Assembly (NCBI GenBank): GCA_021647585.1
Contig: JAKIUK010000100.1
Span: forward strand, 1 to 10,910
DNA length: 10,910 nt
Direction of reading: 5' to 3'
Source of the DNA: Methylococcaceae bacterium
GTDB lineage: Bacteria > Pseudomonadota > Gammaproteobacteria > Methylococcales > Methylomonadaceae
Shown in pieces: positions 4,859-10,910 of the stretch; positions within the stretch are counted from its first letter, which is position 1; each line of letters begins with the position of its first letter. The notes under the pieces are model-generated. The model did not search any database. It was given only the letters and a program-made list of their open reading frames with translations, and had not been told where the DNA came from. Position numbers and translations under genes: made by a program.

Positions 4859-6208
4859 TTGATCCACAATACAGATTCTAAAGAAGATGTCTATGATGCC
4901 CCTGGGCCTAAAGGTTGTCCTTTTGTAGGGTCATTACCCTCACTTGCATGGGATTTATTAGGTTTTTTTGAATCTATTACCAGGAAATATGGCGACATTG
5001 TATTATTTAAGTTAGGGCGTAAACATATTTATCTAATCAGTCATCCAAAAGATATAGAAAGATTATATGCGGGTGAAAGAAAAGGCCAGTACACTAGAAA
5101 GTTTTTTCATGAAGCATACAAATCAGCTTTCGGTAACGGTATTTTTAATAGTTATGGTGAAAGCTGGAAAAAACAGCGTGAAATATTACAACCCTATTTT
5201 CAGAAACGAGCAATAGAAACCTGGTTCCCAGTAATCAGGGAAGAAACTGAACATACTATTCAGCAATTAGCTAAGAAAAACGGTTCCGAAGTTTTACATG
5301 CAGAGCAGGCAATACTGCCACTTGTGCAATCAATAATGAGTAGAATCTTATTTGGTAAGTCATTGGAGGATGAAGATTCTCAACAAGCGGTTATGGCAAT
5401 TAATACAGTAAGTCAGCGTACCGTTGTTCGGTCGATGTTAGCTTTTATTTTTAATGGCGTTCTTAATCGCCTACCAACCCCTGGTAATCTTAAATATCAA
5501 AAAGCATTAAAAACGATTAACCAAACAATAAATAATCTTAAACTTAAAGCAGAGCGGGAAGGTGATGATAAAAAATGCCTTATGAATCAGCTCACCCCTT
5601 TATTTGACCCGCAAGAATTGCGTGATCATTTGTTTACCTTGTTTTTTGCTGGCCAAGATACTACGGTCAATGCTATTGCGTTTACTCTGTATTATTTGGG
5701 TAAGTATCCAGATATTCAACAACAGGCACGAAAAGAAGTTGAGTTAATGATGTCAGGAAAAGCTCACCTTGATTATCAAGATTTAAAACACCTTCAGTTT
5801 ACAGAAAGCGTTATTAATGAATCTATGCGGCTATCTCCACCGGCTTATGCTACATATCGCGATGTAGAAGGAAATCAGAAGATGGGTAATACCATAATAA
5901 AGGATAAGTCTATTTTAGTTTTTTCACCGTATGTGACACATCGACATCACGGGGTTTGGAAAAACCCAGAACAGTTTAATCCAGAACGTTTTATAAATGG
6001 TGAAATACAGAAACTCTCTTTTATGCCTTATGGTGGAGGAATGCGTACCTGTTTAGGATTGAATTTAGCGAGAGTGGAAATATTAACAGTGGTAGCTTTG
6101 TTTTTACATAGATTCCAGTGGACTATACCCGATGATTTTAAGGTAAAATTTATTCCACATATGACTCTTAAATCTCGGAAAGGTATTATATTAAAAATGT
6201 TGGAATGA
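4859..6208 (+). CDS. Cytochrome P450 monooxygenase
   Basis: A 449-aa soluble P450 of normal length. Visible signatures: N-terminal proline-rich PGPKGCPFVG (15-24); C-helix WKKQR (103-107) for heme propionate binding; I-helix FFAGQDTT (262-269) with the oxygen-activating acid-Thr pair; ExxR as ESMR (321-324); PERF (375-378); heme loop YGGGMRTCLG (391-400) with C398 as the axial thiolate. The first heme-loop residue is Tyr rather than the usual Phe. It inserts one oxygen atom into an organic substrate using electrons from a ferredoxin or reductase, neither of which is encoded here. Sequence style (AGxDTT, PERF, hydrophobic N-half) resembles the CYP4/CYP102-like side of the family rather than CYP51; the substrate cannot be told. 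The start is TTG with GGAG 8 nt upstream. A possible -10 (TATAAA, 4811-4816) has no matching -35. REPs C and D flank the gene. Confidence 0.93.
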   Translation: MIHNTDSKEDVYDAPGPKGCPFVGSLPSLAWDLLGFFESITRKYGDIVLFKLGRKHIYLISHPKDIERLYAGERKGQYTRKFFHEAYKSAFGNGIFNSYGESWKKQREILQPYFQKRAIETWFPVIREETEHTIQQLAKKNGSEVLHAEQAILPLVQSIMSRILFGKSLEDEDSQQAVMAINTVSQRTVVRSMLAFIFNGVLNRLPTPGNLKYQKALKTINQTINNLKLKAEREGDDKKCLMNQLTPLFDPQELRDHLFTLFFAGQDTTVNAIAFTLYYLGKYPDIQQQARKEVELMMSGKAHLDYQDLKHLQFTESVINESMRLSPPAYATYRDVEGNQKMGNTIIKDKSILVFSPYVTHRHHGVWKNPEQFNPERFINGEIQKLSFMPYGGGMRTCLGLNLARVEILTVVALFLHRFQWTIPDDFKVKFIPHMTLKSRKGIILKMLE

Positions 6209-6240
6209 TATCGAACGGCATCTTAATGATTTAAAGAGGC

Positions 6241-6294
6241 TTGTTGAGTTAACAGTAGCGCGGCAGGTAGGGTAGAGGAACGAAACCCAACAAA
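6241..6294 (+). repeat. REP element D with extended hairpin after the P450 gene
   Basis: The REP part starts AGCGCGGCAGGTAGGGTAGA at 6257 and continues GGAACGAAACCCAACAA. It is more diverged than REPs A-C. TTGTTGAGTT (6241-6250) can pair with AACCCAACAA (6284-6293) with one G-T pair, making a longer stem that might serve as a transcript-end structure for the P450 gene. Confidence 0.6.
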
Positions 6295-6388
6295 AACGCT
6301 GGTGAATGGTAGAAGCTGTAAGTTGGAATAGCAAAATGTTTTCCGTCATTTAAACTGACAGCATTTACTGTCCTGAGGGGTTCTATAG

Positions 6389-6415
6389 TGTATAGTTTCA
6401 CCACGTTATACCTGA
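6389..6415 (+). repeat. 27-bp IS-end-like sequence, left copy
   Basis: It starts TGTATAGTTTCACCACG and ends TTATACCTGA, and is identical over all 27 bases to 10784-10810 in the same orientation. The right copy sits at the presumed end of an insertion sequence, so this copy is probably a leftover terminal repeat. After base 6415 the two loci diverge completely. Confidence 0.7.
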
Positions 6416-6426
6416 CACTTATAAAC

Positions 6427-6467
6427 CTGTTCAAGACCTATACGGTGATGCTGCAGATCTTGAACAG
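6427..6467. terminator. Inverted repeat downstream of the efflux operon
   Basis: CTGTTCAAGA (6427-6436) is the exact reverse complement of TCTTGAACAG (6458-6467), with a 21-nt loop. It lies about 50 bp past the stop of the minus-strand permease gene and could end that transcript. The loop is long and no strong T run follows, so the terminator role is weak; the stem may instead belong to IS debris. Confidence 0.3.
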
Positions 6468-6516
6468 ATTCTAACAAGTCATTGATGTCTGTCTACACTG
6501 TATGCAATGAATCAAG

Positions 6517-9500
6517 TTAGCGGTCTCGTGCTATCAAGAGATAGAAGGCAGGTACAATAAACAGCGTAAACAATGTACCAATACCCAAGCCGCTAGTAAT
6601 CACCAGACCAATATCAAAACGGCTAGCGGCACCTGGACCTGAGGCAACCAATAACGGGATCATTGCTACAATCATTGATACAGTCGTCATTAAAACAGGT
6701 CTTAAACGAATCTTGGCCGACTGTTCTATGGCTTCACTTTTCGACAACCCTTGTTTAATCTGTAGCTGATTGGCAAATTCCACGATCAAAATCCCATTTT
6801 TCGCAACCAGACCAATAAGAGTAATCAAGCCCACCTGAGTGTAGATATTAATTGATGCAAATCCTAGCATGATAAAAGCCAAAGCACTGGCAATAGAAAG
6901 CGGAACTGATATCAGTATGATTAGTGGATCTCGCCAACTTTCAAATTGCGCTGCCAACATCAGATAAATGATTAACAAAGACATAAAAAAAGTGATAATA
7001 AGTGCGCTTCCTTGTTGTGCATACTGACGAGAACTACCGGTATAATCAAAGTTATATCCACGCGGAAATATCTCATCTGCCTGTTGTTCCAAATAACTCA
7101 TAGCATCTCCTAAAGTCACTTTCGGTGATGTCATTCCTGACAACGTCAGACTATTGAGCTGTTGAAATTGTGTCCTTTTACTAGGCTCAACCGAGTTTTT
7201 AATTTGCACCAGCGATGATAAAGGCACCTGCCCTCCCGAAGCTGTACGTAGATAATAATTTTCAAACACACTGGTATCAAGACGTGATAAATCAGCCACC
7301 TGAGGGATCACTTTATAACTACGCCCTTGAAAACTAAATCTATTAACGTACTGCCCGCCTAATAAAGTTGACAAATTACTCCCTATTTCTTCCATGGTAA
7401 GACCCAGATCGGCTGCTCTATCCCGGTCAATAACCAAAGTAACTTTGGGCCGATTAAAATTGACAGTTTTCATTAAAAAATTAAATTGACCACTTTGCAT
7501 CGCTTTATTGAGTAACTGATCAGCTACCTGATCGAGCTGGGCATAACCAGCATCCGTTATAATTACAAATTGCAACGGCAAACCACCCCCTGATCCTGGC
7601 AAACTCGGACGTGGAATCACCGCCGTCTGAAATCCAGCAATCTGATTCACTTTGGCCTGAAGTTCCGGTTGAATTTCCATTTGCGAACGTTTACGCAGAA
7701 ATGTTGAAGGCATTTTAAATCCACCAAACACTACATTTTTCTCACCACCGAATCCCAATAGCCAAAAACTTTCGTTATATTCAGGAATACTCTCAAATTG
7801 TTTCATCAACTCTCTGGCATAGACTTCTTCATATTCCAGCGTCGCTGTTTGTGGTCCATTAGCCATAAAAAACAGGATACTTTGATCTTCTGTAGGTGCC
7901 AGTTCTTTCTGCGACAGATTAAACATGAAATAAATACTGACCATCACCAGCAAAGAAAAACCGAGAATCAGCACAGGAAACTCTATGACTAAATGCAGCA
8001 AATTCCTATACCTTTCAGCAAGTCTATTAAAGAACTGTTCAATATTCCGCTCAAACCTACCATTATCCCTCTTGTCTTTTAGCACCTTGGAACAGAGCAT
8101 CGGAGCCAGCGTCAAAGCGACAACACTAGAAACTATGACGGCACCGACTAATGTGAAGGCAAATTCAGTAAATAAAGTCCCGACCAGTCCGCCCATAAAA
8201 CCAATCGGTATATATACCGCAATCAAGGCAACTGTCGTGGCTATGATAGGCATTACCAACTCTCGGGTACCATCAATGGCTGCCTGAAATCGAGATGAAC
8301 CCAATTCAATATGCCGATGAACATTTTCAACCACAATAATTGCATCATCGACCACCAGTCCAATGCCCAGCACCATTGCCAGCATGGTCAGCAGGTTAAT
8401 TGAAAAACCCATCACCAACATCAGAAAAGTCCCGCCGATTAGTGACAACGGCACAGTCACCGAGGGCACTAGTGCAGCACGAAAAGAACCCAACGATAAA
8501 TATATGATCAACAGCACAATAATTACTGCTTCAATCAGTGTCCAAAAGACTTCATCTATTGAGTCCTGAATAAATTGGCTGGCATCGTAAGGTAACAATA
8601 TATGCAGGTCTTCTGGTAAGTCTTTTTTCAGTTCGATTAACTGTTGACGTACCCGTTGAGCGACTGTTAAAGGATTTGCTCCTGGTGCCTGTTCAATCCC
8701 CATAAAAATAGCAATCTTGCCTTTATACCAGTTAACCGAATCATAATCCTCGCTGCCAAGTTCGATATCTGCTATATCGTTCAAACGAATTAAAGTTCCT
8801 TTCCTGTTACCAACCACCAGTTGGTTAAAGTCCTGTACGGTACTGATATCTGTGGTTAAAGTTAAATCAATTTTGACTAATGTACCTTTGGTCTGTCCCG
8901 CACTAGAAAGATAGTTATTATCACGTAACACTTCGGCCACATCCTTTGCTGTTACCCCAAGCGCAGCCATACGCAGGGGATCTAACCAGATACGCATGGC
9001 AAAAGTCTTGTTACCCAGCAGTTGAGCCTTCCCTACACCTGACACCGACTGAATTTTAGGTTGCACCACACGCAACATATAATCGCTGATTTGAGAGGGT
9101 TTCATACTATTGCTATACAAAGCCAGGTATATCAGAGCAGTATTATCGCCAGTCTGTGAGCTAATAACCGGATCTTCCGATTCAACCGGTAAAACATTTC
9201 GTTGACTCGCCACCTTAGCCTGAATTTCCGCAACCGCTGCATTGGGATCGTAATTGAGACGCATATGTGCTTCAATTGTCGAGCTACCCTGACGACTACT
9301 GGAAGACAAGTAATCTATTCCATCTGCTTCTGAAATGACTTGTTGTAAAGGTGTGGTAATAAAACCTTTAACCAATTGGCTATCTGCACCTGGATAGGAC
9401 GTAGTTACCTTTATCACCGTATTTTTAATCTGAGGATATTGCCGCAACTCCAATGAAGTTATTGATCGCAAACCGACCACCAGAATCAGCAGACTGATGA

Positions 9501-9546
9501 CGCTTGCTAGTACTGGGCGTTGTATGAAGATATCAGTAAACTTCAC
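6517..9546 (-). CDS. RND multidrug efflux permease (HAE1, AcrB/MexB family)
   Basis: A 1009-aa inner-membrane proton/drug antiporter, slightly shorter than AcrB (1049). The N-terminus FTDIFIQRPVLASVISLL is the classic first span. The two-fold RND repeat is visible: span 1, a first periplasmic domain (about 30-335), spans 2-6 (about 335-485), span 7 (about 523-543), a second periplasmic domain (about 545-845) and spans 8-12. The proton-relay residues are present: D400 and D401 in GIGLVVDDAIIVVEN, and K916 in GLVAKNGILIVEF. It works as a trimer with the adaptor encoded just upstream and an outer-membrane channel not found here. The start is GTG at 9546-9544, overlapping the adaptor stop as GTGA, with GGAG (9558-9555) 8 nt upstream, so the two genes are translationally coupled. 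Substrates cannot be predicted. The sequence appears intact. Confidence 0.95.
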   Translation of the reverse strand: MKFTDIFIQRPVLASVISLLILVVGLRSITSLELRQYPQIKNTVIKVTTSYPGADSQLVKGFITTPLQQVISEADGIDYLSSSSRQGSSTIEAHMRLNYDPNAAVAEIQAKVASQRNVLPVESEDPVISSQTGDNTALIYLALYSNSMKPSQISDYMLRVVQPKIQSVSGVGKAQLLGNKTFAMRIWLDPLRMAALGVTAKDVAEVLRDNNYLSSAGQTKGTLVKIDLTLTTDISTVQDFNQLVVGNRKGTLIRLNDIADIELGSEDYDSVNWYKGKIAIFMGIEQAPGANPLTVAQRVRQQLIELKKDLPEDLHILLPYDASQFIQDSIDEVFWTLIEAVIIVLLIIYLSLGSFRAALVPSVTVPLSLIGGTFLMLVMGFSINLLTMLAMVLGIGLVVDDAIIVVENVHRHIELGSSRFQAAIDGTRELVMPIIATTVALIAVYIPIGFMGGLVGTLFTEFAFTLVGAVIVSSVVALTLAPMLCSKVLKDKRDNGRFERNIEQFFNRLAERYRNLLHLVIEFPVLILGFSLLVMVSIYFMFNLSQKELAPTEDQSILFFMANGPQTATLEYEEVYARELMKQFESIPEYNESFWLLGFGGEKNVVFGGFKMPSTFLRKRSQMEIQPELQAKVNQIAGFQTAVIPRPSLPGSGGGLPLQFVIITDAGYAQLDQVADQLLNKAMQSGQFNFLMKTVNFNRPKVTLVIDRDRAADLGLTMEEIGSNLSTLLGGQYVNRFSFQGRSYKVIPQVADLSRLDTSVFENYYLRTASGGQVPLSSLVQIKNSVEPSKRTQFQQLNSLTLSGMTSPKVTLGDAMSYLEQQADEIFPRGYNFDYTGSSRQYAQQGSALIITFFMSLLIIYLMLAAQFESWRDPLIILISVPLSIASALAFIMLGFASINIYTQVGLITLIGLVAKNGILIVEFANQLQIKQGLSKSEAIEQSAKIRLRPVLMTTVSMIVAMIPLLVASGPGAASRFDIGLVITSGLGIGTLFTLFIVPAFYLLIARDR

Positions 9547-10640
9547 TTAATGATCTCCGGCGTACGCTCTCCAGGTGCAGGCTTTTTATCTATAGTAATC
9601 AACATGCCGTTACGTAATTTCATTTGCCCGGCACTGACAACTTGCTCACCAAGAATCAAGCCTTTTACAATTTCTACCCGACCTTCTTTGCTCATACCGG
9701 TTTTTACCAATCGGCTATGCACTGTTAACCCTTTTTCAGCAGACTCGATAATAAATACAAAATCACCATAGGGGTTATAGGATATAGCGGTATCTGGCAA
9801 GGTCAAAATTTGCTTACCTGGACCTGAAACCACTTTTACTTCGGCAAACATCCCAGGACGCAAAAAATGATCCGTATTTGGTAGTATTGCGCGTATTTGA
9901 ACTGAACGGGTATTCTTTTCAATAAGCGGGCTAATGGTGCTAATAAAGCCTTTAAAAATTCTATCCGGATATGCCTGTACATTGAGGTTAACTTGTTGCT
10001 CAGGCTTCAAATGACTTAGATAGCGTTCAGGTATCTGAAAATCAATATAAATGGGACTCAGCTGTTGCAGTGTGACAATTGACGTTCCAGAGATCAAATA
10101 CTGTCCTAAGTTGACCTTACGGATGCCCAGATTACCTGAAAATGGAGCGCGTATCCGTTTTTTTTCTATGAGCGTTTGTTTGGTTTTCACAGATGCAATA
10201 GCTTTGTCTAACAGAGCCAAGTTTTGATCGTAATCGGACTTAGAAACAAGGTTTCTACTACTCAGCTTCTTACTGCGCGTATACTGAATTTGTGCCAGCC
10301 TTTGCTGTGCCAGTAAACCATTTTGTTCCGCCAGATCGGTTTCGGTATCCAGCTCAATCAGCAATTGCCCCTTTTTGACGTTCTGCCCGGAATCAAAATG
10401 GATGGCTTTGACTATACCGGCAATTTCATTACTGACGGACACACCCGATACAGCCACTAGATCTCCTATAGTTGTCAAAGATGATTGCCATTCAACCTGT
10501 ATTACTTCAGTGACTGCAACGACAGCAGGTGGCGGCGGTTTAAACTGGTTGTTGGCCTGCTGCTGATAAAATTTAAACGCAAAAAGACTGCCAAAAATCA
10601 GGCCGGACAAGATTAGGATAATGCTGAGTCTTTTAATCAT
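9543..10640 (-). CDS. RND efflux periplasmic adaptor (membrane fusion protein)
   Basis: A 365-aa adaptor from ATG 10640. An N-terminal anchor (MIKRLSIILILSGLIFGSLF) has no lipobox Cys, so it is membrane-anchored rather than a lipoprotein. A proline run (35-38) follows. The first lipoyl half is at about 68-100 (NEIAGIVKAIHFDSGQNVKKGQLLIELD); a short alpha-hairpin at about 101-160; the second lipoyl half at about 162-190 (IRAPFSGNLGIRKVNLGQYL); a beta-barrel at about 196-275 (PIYIDFQIPERYL); and a membrane-proximal domain to the end. It links the inner-membrane pump to an outer-membrane channel. The hairpin is short, as in MexH/VexA-like adaptors. The same frame extends to an ATG at 10745, but the extra 35 residues would precede the anchor and look non-coding. 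No strong Shine-Dalgarno precedes 10640. First gene of the operon; the stop overlaps the permease start. Confidence 0.9.
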   Translation of the reverse strand: MIKRLSIILILSGLIFGSLFAFKFYQQQANNQFKPPPPAVVAVTEVIQVEWQSSLTTIGDLVAVSGVSVSNEIAGIVKAIHFDSGQNVKKGQLLIELDTETDLAEQNGLLAQQRLAQIQYTRSKKLSSRNLVSKSDYDQNLALLDKAIASVKTKQTLIEKKRIRAPFSGNLGIRKVNLGQYLISGTSIVTLQQLSPIYIDFQIPERYLSHLKPEQQVNLNVQAYPDRIFKGFISTISPLIEKNTRSVQIRAILPNTDHFLRPGMFAEVKVVSGPGKQILTLPDTAISYNPYGDFVFIIESAEKGLTVHSRLVKTGMSKEGRVEIVKGLILGEQVVSAGQMKLRNGMLITIDKKPAPGERTPEIIK

Positions 10641-10783
10641 TCTGGATGTTTGGTTATAAATAAGTCTGAAGCATAAAGTGAAAAATATGCTGCATTGACC
10701 TTGAGTAAAGGATAAATATAAGATAGCCATTGCAACACTTAACACACATTATCATTCAAACAGAATCTACAAAAGTAAGTAGT
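10641..10783 (-). promoter_or_regulatory. Efflux operon upstream region
   Basis: The operon promoter should lie here. On the minus strand TTAAGT (about 10744-10739) and TATATT (about 10722-10717), 16 bp apart, are a weak candidate pair. CCTT-gagta-AAGG (10699-10711) is a small inverted repeat that could be an operator. On the plus strand TTGACC (10695-10700) and TATAAG (10717-10722) are also 16 bp apart and would face the insertion sequence. None of these is strong, and no adjacent regulator gene is visible. Confidence 0.3.
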
Positions 10784-10810
10784 TGTATAGTTTCACCACG
10801 TTATACCTGA
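10784..10810 (+). repeat. 27-bp IS-end sequence, right copy
   Basis: Identical to 6389-6415 and in the same orientation. GTATA (10785-10789) and TATAC (10802-10806) form a short inverted repeat within it. The two copies bracket the efflux operon exactly. Confidence 0.7.
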
Positions 10811-10872
10811 ATTTAAAAATTAAAAGGACAGCCCTGATAACATATTAAAACTTTCACCACAAAGGAATTAAT

Positions 10873-10910
10873 ATGTCCCAAGGCTATCACACGAATGCAA
10901 AAACGAATTC
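10873..10910 (+). CDS. Transposase-like gene, first 13 codons only
   Basis: ATG at 10873 with AAAGGA 7 nt upstream begins MSQGYHTNAKTNS and runs off the window. I associate this N-terminus (GYHTNA-T-) with IS481-type transposases that start with a helix-turn-helix region, but 13 residues cannot prove it. The 27-bp terminal repeat about 60 bp upstream supports an insertion-sequence transposase. Confidence 0.5.
   Translation, partial: MSQGYHTNAKTN

Larger units (their letters stand above)
6209..6516. other. Convergent intergenic region with REP and IS-end scar
   Basis: This 308-bp space lies between the ends of the P450 gene and the minus-strand efflux operon. It holds REP D with a hairpin (6241-6294), a 27-bp sequence identical to the start of the insertion sequence at the right edge (6389-6415), and a 10-bp inverted repeat (6427-6467). 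No complete gene is visible. Confidence 0.6.
10784..10910 (+). mobile_element. Left end of an insertion sequence, truncated by the window
   Basis: A 27-bp terminal sequence (10784-10810, starting TGTATAG) precedes an AT-rich leader of about 60 bp and then the start of a transposase-like gene at 10873. The same 27 bases recur at 6389-6415, as expected for a terminal repeat of an element present or formerly present more than once. The TG start and the layout resemble IS481/IS3-type elements; the family is inferred. The leader contains TTTCACCAC again (10852-10860), echoing part of the terminal repeat. Confidence 0.6.

Noticed and set aside
2681..6294. CRISPR-like array from the repeated palindromes
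   Set aside because: Copies are far apart, differ in orientation and sequence, and lack regular spacers; they are REP elements.
7798..8569. Three plus-strand frames of 64-100 codons
   Set aside because: They are antisense to conserved spans and periplasmic parts of the RND permease and carry no recognisable motif.
10641..10745. 35-residue N-terminal extension of the adaptor protein
   Set aside because: It would put polar and Cys-containing sequence ahead of the membrane anchor; the family normally starts with a basic residue pair before the anchor, as at 10640.

Overview
The window looks like an accessory stretch of a gammaproteobacterial chromosome. Evidence: AcrB/MexB-type RND efflux genes, a REP-associated tyrosine transposase (RAYT) remnant, and scattered REP palindromes with the core GGTAGGTTGGGTTGAGGAACG, which I associate with AT-rich environmental gammaproteobacteria such as Methylococcales. 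That taxonomic guess is inference; nothing here is a marker gene.

Layout, left to right. Bases 1-212 hold two small minus-strand ORFs, one running off the edge and neither recognised. Bases 424-1983 hold a probable polymorphic-toxin effector: a repeated RIPGPLG N-terminus, a hydrophobic pre-toxin segment, a lysine/serine-rich linker and a variable C-terminal domain with a possible nuclease core. A 116-aa acidic immunity candidate follows 12 bp later. Short repeats lie on both sides of the pair. Bases 2217-2633 encode a small multi-pass membrane protein bounded by copies of a 22-bp repeat. Bases 2850-4082 encode a membrane-anchored protein with an SH3-like region, a coiled coil and a clear PD-(D/E)XK nuclease core; its best start is an ATC codon behind a perfect Shine-Dalgarno. 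Bases 4160-4687 are a decayed RAYT between two REPs in opposite orientation. Bases 4859-6208 encode a cytochrome P450 starting at TTG, with REPs on both sides.

The right-hand 4 kb is a minus-strand operon (10640 to 6517) for a membrane-fusion protein and a 1009-aa RND permease, overlapping as GTGA. No outer-membrane factor or regulator is visible. The operon is bracketed by an identical 27-bp sequence in direct orientation (6389-6415 and 10784-10810). The right copy begins what looks like an insertion sequence, because a transposase-like ORF starts at 10873 and runs off the window.

Overall this is a patchwork of single-gene or two-gene cargo (toxin/immunity, candidate membrane nuclease, P450, efflux pump) separated by REP or IS-type repeats. 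The most interesting parts are the toxin domain with its immunity partner, the membrane-tethered nuclease with its odd start codon, and the repeat-bracketed efflux operon. I see no CRISPR array, tRNA or rRNA.
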